Made by a program: the position numbers and the translations under genes. The notes beneath the pieces are model-generated. The model was not told the origin of the DNA. It was given only the letters and a program-made list of their open reading frames with translations, and did no database searches. Of a stretch of 64,000 nt of DNA, positions 9,125 through 16,852 are shown in pieces. Within the stretch, counting starts at the first letter, position 1. Each line of letters starts with the position of its first letter. The stretch comes from Halobaculum limi (GTDB taxonomy: Archaea > Halobacteriota > Halobacteria > Halobacteriales > Haloferacaceae): positions 1,922,001 to 1,986,000 of the forward strand of contig NZ_CP120468.1 of the NCBI RefSeq assembly GCF_029490015.1, given 5' to 3'.

Positions 9125-9562
9125 GTGACTAGCGAGAACCGGACGTCGGCCGGCGACGACGACCATACGGACGGCGACGACGACCATACGGACGGCGACG
9201 ACCGGGTGTTAGTCCGCGTTCGCCACGCCGATGGGGAGGTGACGATACGGATGCCGCGAGGGGAGACGCTTCGCGACGCGTTGCTCGCCGCCGACGCACG
9301 CACAGAGGTGGACGCCGACCTGTCGCCGTACGCAGCGGCGACGAAGCGGCTCAACTGCGGCGGGCGCGGACTGTGTGCAACCTGCGGTGTACGGATCGTC
9401 GACGGGCCTGCGGCGACTCACTGGCACGACCGCCTCGCCGACCGCTTCGGCTATCCGCGACTCTCGTGCCAGATCAGCGTCGAAGAACCGATGACCGTCT
9501 CACTGGTCACCGACAAGCGCGTCTGGGGCGGTCGACGGCCACGCGCCGGCGAACCTGATTAA
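9125..9562 (+). CDS. Plant-type [2Fe-2S] ferredoxin with acidic repeat tail
   Basis: A 145-residue electron carrier. After a disordered acidic N-terminus of about 32 residues comes a beta-grasp domain with the cluster ligands NCGGRGLCATCG near residue 80 (Cys-x5-Cys-x2-Cys). The fourth Cys is in YPRLSCQISVE. The spacing matches the 2Fe-2S family. GTG 9125 is chosen because a TATA-like box lies 25 bases upstream. The tail contains two tandem GDDDHTD units encoded by a perfect 21-base repeat. It is divergent from queD. The redox partner is not apparent. Confidence 0.88.
   Translation: MTSENRTSAGDDDHTDGDDDHTDGDDRVLVRVRHADGEVTIRMPRGETLRDALLAADARTEVDADLSPYAAATKRLNCGGRGLCATCGVRIVDGPAATHWHDRLADRFGYPRLSCQISVEEPMTVSLVTDKRVWGGRRPRAGEPD
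9152..9202 (+). repeat. 21-base tandem repeat inside the ferredoxin gene
   Basis: Two perfect copies (9152-9172 and 9173-9193) plus a partial third encode GDDDHTD. The unit is in frame, so gain or loss only changes the length of the acidic tail. Confidence 0.9.
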
Positions 9563-9614
9563 TTATTGATTGGTTTGCAAAGCTGTAAATAATCACGTCG
9601 CCATCTGGATATGT

Positions 9615-10418
9615 ATGTGCAAGTCCCTGCTGAATCGGCGTGGACCACCCGCAGTCCTCCACGTCGACGACGACGGGACGTTTCTGGAGTTGGTCGAGGC
9701 GTTTCTCACAGACAGACACGGCTTCGAGGTGACGACCGCCACGGACGCCGATGCGGGCCTCGACGCGCTCGCTGACGACGAGACGGCGGTCGAGTGTGTC
9801 ATCAGCGACTACGAGATGCCGGGACGGAACGGAATCGAGTTTCTCCGGGCCGTTCGTGAGCGTCGCCCCGACCTGCCGTTCGTCCTGTACACGGGGAAAG
9901 GATCAGAGAGCGTCGCCGCCGACGCCATCGCCGCGGGCGTGACCGAGTACATCCAGAAGGAGACTGGGACTGCCCAGTACGCTGTCCTCGCCAACCGCGT
10001 CGAGCAAGCGGTCCAGCGGTATCGCAGCGACCGCCGCAGCCGTCGCCGACTCGCGGCCCTCGACGCCGCCCGAGAGGGCATCTGTCTCATCGACGACGCC
10101 GAGACGTTCGAGTACGTCAACCCCGCGTACGCCACCCTCTACGGATACGACGCCGCCGACCTGATCGGATCGGACTGGCGAACCGTCCACCCCGACGACG
10201 AGGTCGACCGCATCGAGTCGGACGTGTTCCCGACCGTCGAGGCGCGCGGCGGGTGGAGCGGCACGTCGGCCGGACTGCGATCGGACGGCACCACTTTCCC
10301 CGAGTCGAAGTCGGTCCAGACGCTCGATAGCGGTGGGTTCGTCATCGTGGTGTGCGATATGGAGCGAGATGAACGGCAGTTCGATCCCGCTGAAGTGGCG
10401 AGGCAGTTCAGCGACTGA
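9615..10418 (+). CDS. Receiver-PAS response regulator without an output kinase
   Basis: A 267-residue signalling protein. Residues about 13-130 form a CheY-like receiver: acidic pair VDDDG, phospho-acceptor Asp in CVISDYEMPG, Thr in VLYTGKGSE and Lys in EYIQKETG. Residues about 145-260 form a PAS domain (LAALDAAREGICLIDD, FEYVNPAYATLYGYD). The protein ends straight after the PAS fold. No histidine-kinase, HTH_10 or HalX output is fused to it, so it must act through protein contact. An AT-rich promoter (TAAATAATC at 9585-9593) precedes the ATG at 9615. No cognate kinase is adjacent. Confidence 0.85.
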   Translation: MCKSLLNRRGPPAVLHVDDDGTFLELVEAFLTDRHGFEVTTATDADAGLDALADDETAVECVISDYEMPGRNGIEFLRAVRERRPDLPFVLYTGKGSESVAADAIAAGVTEYIQKETGTAQYAVLANRVEQAVQRYRSDRRSRRRLAALDAAREGICLIDDAETFEYVNPAYATLYGYDAADLIGSDWRTVHPDDEVDRIESDVFPTVEARGGWSGTSAGLRSDGTTFPESKSVQTLDSGGFVIVVCDMERDERQFDPAEVARQFSD

Positions 10419-10488
10419 CCGGGTCACGCGTTCCGTGACGAACAGCGACCGCTCCCAGTTGTAACTGCCGAATGAGATTCGAGAGAAG

Positions 10489-10562
10489 TCCGGGTTCCCC
10501 GATTTGAACGGGGGGCAAGCCGATCTACAGTCGGCTGCTCTACCAGGCTGAGCTAAACCCGG
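10489..10562 (-). tRNA. tRNA-Tyr (GUA)
   Basis: The 74-base minus-strand sequence folds with a 7-bp acceptor (CCGGGTT/AACCCGG), an anticodon arm GCCGA-CTGTAGA-TCGGC, a T arm CCCCG-TTCAAAT-CGGGG and discriminator A. The anticodon is GTA. The C1-G72 pair is the archaeal tyrosine identity element. There is no intron and no encoded CCA. Confidence 0.96.
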
Positions 10563-10678
10563 GTACATCAACAAATACCCGCGGATTCAGACTTAAGGGT
10601 TCCCATTCGGTGGCGGTTCGTCACGCCGAACCACGGTTCCGTCGCGGGGTTTATCGCGCCCGACGAACACCCGCGAGC

Positions 10679-11461
10679 ATGAGCGACGACGAGCACCGAC
10701 AGGCGACGTTCGGCGCCGGCGGCGAACTCTCCGAACGCGACCCCGACGCCGCGGGTGTCAACGACTTCGGTGACCCGAAAGGGGCCGACGAGACGGACGG
10801 CGGCTACAACCGATACGCGGTGTCGAGTCTCCTCCAAAAGGCGGTGCGGCGCTCGGACGAGGAAGTGGCGGCGTGGGCCGCCTGGGAACTCGCGCGGTCT
10901 GGATTCGCGTGGAACCTCTGGGAACGGCTCCAGTTGTACGTCGTCGAGGACCTTCGGGCGGGCCAAGACGTGGCGCTTCTGGTCGACCGCTACGAACGCC
11001 TCGCGAACGACCGCTGGGAGCCCGGCGAGTGGCGCGGGCGACTGTGCGCCATCCACGCGGCGCTGGCGTGTGCCCGAGCCACTTCCTCGCGAGAGGGGCC
11101 GAATGCCGACGAGTTCTTCCGCAACGCCGCGTCCGCGCGGGCGGAGGCACGCGAACGAGGCGAAGACCCGCCGGTCGACTTCCCCGTCGGCGAGTTCGAA
11201 CCCGACGGCGAGTACGACGTCGCCTTCGACAAACACACCGGCGAGGGGAGTCGCCTCGGTCGTGACGCGGAGTTCTTCAAGACGCACGGCGCGCGGGTCG
11301 GTCCCGAGGGTGAGGACGAGCAGAGCGCCCGCTGGCAACGGTTGAATATGGCGCTGCACGACGTGGAGTTCTCCGAAGACCAGATCGAACACGCCGTCTC
11401 GGCGGTCGACGACAACGAGAAGTGGGCGGAGCCGTCGTTCGACGGCGACGACGGAGTGTAA
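10679..11461 (+). CDS. Uncharacterised protein resembling the C-terminal region of MgsA/RarA-type AAA proteins
   Basis: A 260-residue protein with no Walker motifs. Residues about 40-120 (YNRYAVSSLLQKAVRRSDEE, AAWELARSG, LQLYVVEDLRAGQDVA) resemble the helical tetramerisation/association region of MgsA/RarA ATPases, here without the ATPase. The rest is charged and contains FDKHTGEGSRLGRD and FFKTHGARV, conserved-looking but unassigned. It stands 2 bases before the cupin gene, so the two are probably co-transcribed. The MgsA resemblance is my inference from pattern memory and should be treated as weak. Confidence 0.6.
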   Translation: MSDDEHRQATFGAGGELSERDPDAAGVNDFGDPKGADETDGGYNRYAVSSLLQKAVRRSDEEVAAWAAWELARSGFAWNLWERLQLYVVEDLRAGQDVALLVDRYERLANDRWEPGEWRGRLCAIHAALACARATSSREGPNADEFFRNAASARAEARERGEDPPVDFPVGEFEPDGEYDVAFDKHTGEGSRLGRDAEFFKTHGARVGPEGEDEQSARWQRLNMALHDVEFSEDQIEHAVSAVDDNEKWAEPSFDGDDGV

Positions 11462-11463
11462 CC

Positions 11464-12021
11464 GTGGAGCGGACCGCCGTCAGCGACATCGACGCTCCAG
11501 ACTCGTCCGGTCACTCACTCACCGATGCGCTCGGAACCGAACACATCGCGGCACACTGGTACCACCTCTCTCCGGGCGAGGGTCTCCCAGGTGGTCTCCA
11601 CGCCCACGTCGACCAAGAGGAGGTGTTCCTCGTCGTCGCCGGTGTCGCCGCGTTCGAGACGCTAGAGGGAGAGGTTCACGTCGAGGCGGGGGAAGCGATC
11701 CGGTTCGCGCCCGGCGAGTACCAGTCCGGTCGCAACGCGGGCGACACGGAACTCGACGTGCTCGCGCTCGGGGCCCCTCGCGATAGCGACGACGTGCGTG
11801 TCCCGGCGACGTGTCCCGACTGCGGAGCGGGGTCGCTTCGCCTTGAGACCGACGACGGGCTGACGTTCGGCTGTCCGGCCTGCGCTGCCGAGCACGTTCC
11901 GGCGTCGTGTCGGGACTGCGGGAGCGATGCGCTCGCGTTCACCACCGACGATGGTGGAGACCCAGTCGTCGAGTGCGGTGACTGTGGCACTCACTTCGAC
12001 GACGTGCCACTCGTCCAGTAG
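11464..12021 (+). CDS. Cupin-domain protein with C-terminal zinc ribbons
   Basis: A 185-residue protein. Residues about 25-105 form a single cupin barrel with metal-binding motif 1 in GGLHAHVDQEEVFLVV and motif 2 around EAIRFAPGEYQSGRNAG. Two zinc-ribbon pairs follow (CPDCG...CPAC and CRDCG...CGDCG, residues about 120-180). The GTG at 11464 begins 2 bases after the previous stop, and the frame upstream overlaps that gene. The cupin plus ribbon layout suggests a small-molecule or nucleic-acid-linked role; the substrate is unknown. Confidence 0.8.
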   Translation: MERTAVSDIDAPDSSGHSLTDALGTEHIAAHWYHLSPGEGLPGGLHAHVDQEEVFLVVAGVAAFETLEGEVHVEAGEAIRFAPGEYQSGRNAGDTELDVLALGAPRDSDDVRVPATCPDCGAGSLRLETDDGLTFGCPACAAEHVPASCRDCGSDALAFTTDDGGDPVVECGDCGTHFDDVPLVQ

Positions 12022-12035
12022 CCCCGTTCACGGGG

Positions 12036-13895
12036 CTACTCCACGGTTCGCTCGTGAACTCGGATCCCCTTCTCTGCGAGGTGATTCATCTGTCGCTGCG
12101 CGAAGTCCTCCTCGCTGGTGCCGCGCGTCGCCAGTACGTACACGAGCGCCGACCCGACGGGGCGCATCGTCCGCCCGGCCCGCTGTGCCCCCTGACGACG
12201 GCTCCCGCCGAGGCCAGAGGCGACGACTGCGAGTTCGGCGTTCGGCAGGTCGATTCCCTCGTCGGCGATGCGTGAGACGACGAGCGTTCGGACGTCTCCT
12301 TGGCGGAACTCTTCGAACAGGCGCTGGCGGACGTGGTGTGGCGTCTCTCCGGAGACGAACGGGACGCCGAGGGCGTCGGACAACTGTTCGCCCTGGTCGA
12401 GGTAGTCCACGAACACGAGCGCCTTCGCGTCGCCGTGTTGCTCGCGGAGGCGACGCACCTCGTCGGCCTTCGCGGGGTTGCGCGCGGCGGCCATGTGTCG
12501 TTCGCGGCCGTCGGCGTTGGCCCACTCGTTCTGTGCCTCGTCGTCGCGCCACGGGACGTACCGAATCTCCACCTCGGGTTCCTGCACGAACCCGGCGTCG
12601 AACAGCGCTCCCCAGTCGGTGCCGATAGGCGGGCCGATGAGCGTGAATATCTCCGCTTCGTTGTCGTCCTCGCGGATGGGCGTCGCCGAGAGGCCGAGGC
12701 GGTGTTTGCTCTGGAGGTCCGCGGAGCGTCGGAAGACGGGAGATGGGATGTGGTGACATTCATCATACACTATCAGCCCCCACTCCCGAGAGTCGAACAG
12801 CGAGCGGTGGCGGTCCATCCCCGCCGTCTGGTAGGTCGCGATGGTGACCGGGCGTATCTCTTTTTCGCCGCCGTGGTACTCGCCGATGTCCTCGGCCGTC
12901 AGGTCGGTGTGTTCGAGTAATTCCGCCTTCCACTGGCCCGCGAGTTCACGCGAGGGCACGAGCACGAGCGTCTCGCCGCCGACCGTCGCGAGGACGCCGA
13001 GGGCGGCGACCGTCTTGCCCGACCCCGGCGGCGCGACGAACACGCCCGCCCGCTGGTCGGTGAATCGGTCGACCCAGTCCTGTTGGTACGCTCGCAGGTC
13101 CGCTTGGAGCGTCACGTCGAGTGGTTCTCCGGTTTCGAGGTCGCGCTGGTCGATAACCGGGTACCCCGCCTCGTAGAGGACGCGCTTGACCGTCCCGATT
13201 TCGCGCTCGTTCACCCACGACTCGGTGTCGGAGAGGTCCGCCTGCAACACGGATTCGTCGAGTTTCTGCCGCGCGACGTTGCCCATCAACTCCTCGCGGT
13301 CGGCTTCGAGAATCACGTACCCGTCCTCGTGCGTGCGGAGGCGGAACTGCCGCGCACGCTTCCACTGGTTCTCGACCCACTCTTCGAGGTGCGGCGAGCG
13401 TCGCGGCAACACCGACCGCATCCGCGCGAGCAACTCTGAGAACGTCTCGTACGGTGCCGCCCAGATGTCCTCTTGGCGTATCTCGTAGAGGTAGCCGCGC
13501 GTCCCTGGTTCGGTGCCGGTCGAGTCGACGAGGTGGGCGAAGTCCGCGAGCATCGCGCGGGTGTACTGCGTCGGCTGGTCGACGATGACTTGCCGCCGCT
13601 TCGGGAACAACACGACTCGCTCGCGGGCGGCGAGGTCGCCCCACGAACTCGGGTAGTACACGACCGGGTCGGACTCGACGTCGAGCCGTTCGACTGTCCC
13701 CGACTCCGAGAGGGAATCCAGTTGCTCGCTGGCGGCGGCTTGCGTCCGGTCAGTCTCGCGGGCGACCTGCGTGGCAGTCAGCACGGGCCGCCCGGCGGCC
13801 TCGACAGCGTCGTAGAAGCGGTCTATGGTGAGGTCGTCGACGGACGCGTCCCCGTCGTCGGGGTCGGTCGTGCCGTCGGCGGCGTCCTCCGTCAT
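12036..13895 (-). CDS. XPB/Rad25-type superfamily 2 DNA helicase
   Basis: A 619-residue helicase. Residues about 20-70 look like a winged helix (FYDAVEAAGRPVLTATQVARETDR). A Tyr/Arg-rich middle domain follows. RecA domain 1 has the Q-like motif LRAYQQDWVDRF, Walker A APPGSGKT near residue 290, Walker B DECHH near 375 and motif III GLSATP. RecA domain 2 has SRIADEGIDLPNAELAVV and QRAGRTMRP. This arrangement matches archaeal XPB homologues (nucleotide-excision repair or transcription-linked DNA opening). No Bax1 nuclease partner is adjacent, unlike in many thermophiles. Confidence 0.9.
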   Translation of the reverse strand: MTEDAADGTTDPDDGDASVDDLTIDRFYDAVEAAGRPVLTATQVARETDRTQAAASEQLDSLSESGTVERLDVESDPVVYYPSSWGDLAARERVVLFPKRRQVIVDQPTQYTRAMLADFAHLVDSTGTEPGTRGYLYEIRQEDIWAAPYETFSELLARMRSVLPRRSPHLEEWVENQWKRARQFRLRTHEDGYVILEADREELMGNVARQKLDESVLQADLSDTESWVNEREIGTVKRVLYEAGYPVIDQRDLETGEPLDVTLQADLRAYQQDWVDRFTDQRAGVFVAPPGSGKTVAALGVLATVGGETLVLVPSRELAGQWKAELLEHTDLTAEDIGEYHGGEKEIRPVTIATYQTAGMDRHRSLFDSREWGLIVYDECHHIPSPVFRRSADLQSKHRLGLSATPIREDDNEAEIFTLIGPPIGTDWGALFDAGFVQEPEVEIRYVPWRDDEAQNEWANADGRERHMAAARNPAKADEVRRLREQHGDAKALVFVDYLDQGEQLSDALGVPFVSGETPHHVRQRLFEEFRQGDVRTLVVSRIADEGIDLPNAELAVVASGLGGSRRQGAQRAGRTMRPVGSALVYVLATRGTSEEDFAQRQMNHLAEKGIRVHERTVE

Positions 13896-14035
13896 CGCCC
13901 GCTGTAGGGGCGGGGGGCGTAAATGCCACGCGCTCGGCGTGCGACCGTGCTTAGTCGTCTCTTTGGTGCGTCCACACCCGCCGACACCGCTCGCTGCGCG
14001 TAAGCGACTTCACCGGGCACGCCGTACGGTTCGTG

Positions 14036-14788
14036 ATGAGCATACGGCAGGTAGATGCCGGAGCCTCGTTCCTCGCCGACCGTGGCTACGAGGTGCGGCG
14101 ACCCGACAGCGGTGCTGAGCCACCGGCGGTGGCGACGCCGGACGACGACGCAGACCCGCCGTTCGGGACGGCCCGCGAGACGGCTATCGACCCACTCGCG
14201 GACGCCGACCCGACGACGGTGTTGTCGCGACTGTGGACGAACCGGAATCACGACCGCGCGACGCTGTTCGTCGTCGACGATACGGAGACGGCCGAGGCGG
14301 TGGCCGACCTCCTCGCGCCGCCACTGGGCGTCGTGTCCGCCGATGCCGACGGCCGCCGGACGTTCTTCGACGGCCCCGACCGAGTGCCGTTAGCGGAGGG
14401 TGGCTACGCGGCGGTCCCTGCCAGCGACGAGGTCGAGTGGCGCGAAGTCGGGAACGGCGAGACGTTCCAGTTGGTGTTGCGGACGGACGATGGAGAGGTG
14501 CTCGGCGCACTCGACGGCGTCGGCAACCTCGACTGCCCGCCGCGAGCGACGTTCCCGTACGCGTACGTCCGCGACGACGACAAGCGCATCCGCGTCCACG
14601 ACTTCCACGGTCGGCCGGTCGAGACGTTCTCCGGTATCCGAGCGATGCGTGAAGGCGGGTTCGCGCCGGTCGCGGCCCCGCTGGTCCCCGAGCACATGCT
14701 CGACGGCGACGTCGACGGCTGGTGGGGCGTTCTCGTCACCGCCGACGACTCCGTCGTGACCGCGCCAGCGGACTCTCCAGAGCGGTAG
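14036..14788 (+). CDS. Hypothetical haloarchaeal protein, 250 aa
   Basis: An acidic soluble protein with no signal peptide or membrane segment. Residues about 55-110 look like an alpha/beta segment (TVLSRLWTNRNHDRATLFVVDDTETAEAVADLL). The rest is beta-rich (FPYAYVRDDDKRIRVHDFHGRPVETFSGIRAMREGGF). No catalytic motif is recognisable. It is divergent from the XPB helicase, which may reflect a shared control region rather than a shared role. ATG 14036 is taken; a GTG directly before it would add one residue. Confidence 0.65.
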   Translation: MSIRQVDAGASFLADRGYEVRRPDSGAEPPAVATPDDDADPPFGTARETAIDPLADADPTTVLSRLWTNRNHDRATLFVVDDTETAEAVADLLAPPLGVVSADADGRRTFFDGPDRVPLAEGGYAAVPASDEVEWREVGNGETFQLVLRTDDGEVLGALDGVGNLDCPPRATFPYAYVRDDDKRIRVHDFHGRPVETFSGIRAMREGGFAPVAAPLVPEHMLDGDVDGWWGVLVTADDSVVTAPADSPER

Positions 14789-14854
14789 TACGGAACGCGG
14801 TCGCTCCTCTCCCTCAGACAGAAGGTCGTCGATACACGGCGTGGCACCGAGGCG

Positions 14855-15499
14855 TCAGCCGCTATCGCACGGCAACGCACACAGCTCTCGCTTCGATCGG
14901 AATCGCGCCGCGCAGTCGACACACTCGACGTGGCCGTCGCCGGCGTCCGTGCGGACGGTGTGGCCACCAACCTCGAACGGGCGCGTCACGACGCGCGGGC
15001 GGATGCGACCGGGTATCTGTCGCTGTTTGTGTTCCGAGAGGTCGGCCCGCAGTTTGATGGTGTGAACGTCCGCCTCGCTCCAGCGGTCCGACGCCATCGC
15101 CGCCTCCCAGTCGGCCACTTCGGTCCACCCGGTCACCAGTACGGGTGAGGGCGTGTCCGTGTCGCCGAGAACGACGACGAACCGGACGCCGTCGCGGACG
15201 AGTGCGAAGCGCCAGCCGTCGCTGGAGTTCCAGCGGAGTTGTCCCGAGCGAATCGCCTCACTGACCACCGGGAGCGTGATGTACCGCCCCTGCTGGCGGA
15301 GGCGCTGCCTGAAGTGGTCAGTCTGTGAGTACAACGAGGGGTCTCGTTCGGGAGGGGCAGAGACGTCTCGGGCCCGTTCGGGGGTGCCGGGCGTGCGGGT
15401 TCGAGCCCGGGTGTTCGAAGGCGAGCAGCCGCGACCGGTGTGCGCCGACGCCGGAGGGACGTCAGCGGCGCCCTGTCGGGAAGCCACTATGCCAGTCAC
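14855..15499 (-). CDS. Hypothetical protein with C-terminal zinc-finger-like cysteines
   Basis: A 214-residue protein. The first 60 residues are low-complexity (Pro/Thr/Arg). Residues about 65-165 form a compact alpha/beta region (YITLPVVSEAIRSGQLRW, GVRFVVVLGDTDTPSPVLVTGW). The C-terminus has CVDC, CALPC and a His, suggesting one zinc site. The GTG at 15499 is supported by a TATA-like box about 25 bases upstream; downstream starts are possible. It is preceded on its strand by tbp. Function unknown. Confidence 0.6.
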   Translation of the reverse strand: MTGIVASRQGAADVPPASAHTGRGCSPSNTRARTRTPGTPERARDVSAPPERDPSLYSQTDHFRQRLRQQGRYITLPVVSEAIRSGQLRWNSSDGWRFALVRDGVRFVVVLGDTDTPSPVLVTGWTEVADWEAAMASDRWSEADVHTIKLRADLSEHKQRQIPGRIRPRVVTRPFEVGGHTVRTDAGDGHVECVDCAARFRSKRELCALPCDSG

Positions 15500-15511
15500 T
15501 GTGTGTCCCGA

Positions 15512-15525
15512 GTATATACTTATTT
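15512..15525 (-). promoter_or_regulatory. AT-rich TATA element
   Basis: Minus-strand AAATAAGTATATAC lies about 13-26 bases ahead of the GTG at 15499. The distal AAATAAG is correctly spaced for a leaderless start. Confidence 0.45.
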
Positions 15526-15630
15526 CCCCGATACCGGAGCTACATCTGGTCGGTCGTCGACGCTGGTATGCCAGGCTACGATCGGCTCACGAACGGGAAT
15601 ACGGAGCCGCTCCCGGGCGGAAGGAGGCGC

Positions 15631-16191
15631 TTATCCGAGGAGGCCGAGCGCTTCGATGCGGTCGACGATCTCTTCGACCGCTTCCTCGGCGTCGTCGGTG
15701 CGCTTGCCGCCGGTGATGACGATCTTGCCCGATCCGAACAGGAGGATCACCACGTCCGGTTCGTCCATCCGATAGACGAGGCCGGGGAACTGCTCCGGTT
15801 CGTACTCGACGTCCTCGAGGCCGAGGCCGATAGCGAGGGCGTTCAGGTTGAGCTGGTGGCCCAGGTCTGCCGACGAGACGATATTCTGGACGGTGATGTC
15901 CGGGTCGTCCTCGACGGGAATCTTCAGCCCCCGGAGCTTCTCGAAGATGATGCCGAGCGCGTCGTGCACGTCGTCGATGCTCTTCGCGCCTGTGCAGACG
16001 ATCTTGCCCGAGCGGAAGATGAGTGCAGCCGCCTTCGGGTCCTGGGTCCGGTACACCAGACCGGGGAAGTTGTCCGGGTTGAAGTCAGCGCCCGGGAGGT
16101 CCTCCGCGAGCGCTTCGAGGTCGAGCTCCTGCCCGATCCCCGTCGATGCCACAACGTTCTGAATCTCGATGGATTCTGCAGGGTCCGTCAT
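15631..16191 (-). CDS. tbp: TATA-box-binding protein
   Basis: The general archaeal transcription factor that bends promoter DNA and recruits TFB. At 186 residues it is two imperfect repeats of about 90. The first contains IEIQNVVASTG, NFPGLVYRTQDPKAAALIFRSGKIVCTGAKS. The second contains ITVQNIVSSAD, QFPGLVYRMDEPDVVILLFGSGKIVITGGK. The repeated FPGLVYR and SGKIV-TG strands form the DNA-binding saddle. The C-terminus ends in ALGLLG. Haloarchaea usually have several tbp genes; which paralogue this is cannot be decided here. Its promoter holds two opposed TATA boxes. Confidence 0.97.
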   Translation of the reverse strand: MTDPAESIEIQNVVASTGIGQELDLEALAEDLPGADFNPDNFPGLVYRTQDPKAAALIFRSGKIVCTGAKSIDDVHDALGIIFEKLRGLKIPVEDDPDITVQNIVSSADLGHQLNLNALAIGLGLEDVEYEPEQFPGLVYRMDEPDVVILLFGSGKIVITGGKRTDDAEEAVEEIVDRIEALGLLG

Positions 16192-16216
16192 ACGTCGTCG
16201 TTCCTCTACGTATCCC

Positions 16217-16237
16217 TTATAAACCGACGGTTTATAA
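16217..16237 (-). promoter_or_regulatory. Palindromic double TATA promoter of tbp
   Basis: Perfect 10-base arms TTATAAACCG and CGGTTTATAA meet around a single central A. Each arm contains a TATA box next to the palindrome centre. The arm nearer the gene ends 26 bases upstream of the tbp ATG at 16191, ideal for a leaderless start. The outer arm would give a leader of about 15 bases. TBP binding to its own doubled box is a plausible autoregulatory device (inference). Confidence 0.75.
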
Positions 16238-16269
16238 AGCCGGGTGTCTCAGTAGCCGCCGCCACTCGG

Positions 16270-16758
16270 TCACCGCTCGTCGGAGGGGTCGTTCGCGGAC
16301 CGCCGGGCACGAACCCGTTCGACAGTCTCCCGTGGGCATCCCGCTAGCGACGCTGCCCGGGCCGTCGTCACGCCGAATCGCTCGCAGGCGACGACTGCGC
16401 CGACGGCTGCCGGAGGCGCGTTGTCACGCCCCGGATTGTGGTCGGTGTCGCCCGCGTCGGCTCCCGCGCTCCCGTCGACCGGAATCTCGCTCGACGCACC
16501 GCCAGGCCCCGCCGGTTCGACGGGCGACGCCGCGAACGTGGGGTCGTGTTCGCGGAGTCCGATCCACGCCACCAGCGTCGTCGACAGCGCCGTCAGTGCC
16601 GGGTCCTCGCCAGACTCCTCGCGCAGCGTGTCGAGCGCGCCGACGAGCGCCAGCGCGCGCTGTGCGTCGCCGACGGTGAGTGCGTGCTCGATGGCGGCGT
16701 TCTGCACCGTGACGACCGGCGTCTCCGTCGTCGGACCGCCTCGCTGTCGGGCGTCCAT
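16270..16758 (-). CDS. Hypothetical protein with helix-turn-helix-like C-terminus
   Basis: A 162-residue protein. Residues about 20-80 are helical (AAIEHALTVGDAQRALALVGALDTLREE) and resemble a tetratricopeptide-like or helical bundle segment. A Gly/Pro/Ala linker follows. The last 45 residues (AAVGAVVACERFGVTTARAASLAGCPRETVERVRARR) look like a helix-turn-helix. It is unassigned and could be a small regulator. The ATG at 16758 is divergent from the 16853 gene across a 94-base shared promoter region, and tbp has its own promoter downstream. Confidence 0.65.
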   Translation of the reverse strand: MDARQRGGPTTETPVVTVQNAAIEHALTVGDAQRALALVGALDTLREESGEDPALTALSTTLVAWIGLREHDPTFAASPVEPAGPGGASSEIPVDGSAGADAGDTDHNPGRDNAPPAAVGAVVACERFGVTTARAASLAGCPRETVERVRARRSANDPSDER

Positions 16759-16818
16759 ACCCACCCCTGGGTACGAAGACGGATAAGGTGATTTCACGGC
16801 TGATAGTTTCTCCCATAC

Positions 16819-16827
16819 CTTTATTAC
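16819..16827 (+). promoter_or_regulatory. TATA-like box for the 16853 gene
   Basis: CTTTATTAC lies about 30 bases upstream of ATG 16853, predicting a leader of only a few bases. Confidence 0.45.
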
Positions 16828-16852
16828 TCGGACCAAGTAGGATTCATTTACT

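Noticed and set aside
14789..14854. Possible gene between the 14036 protein and the 14855 protein
   Set aside because: Only 66 bases, no start-stop pair with coding character.
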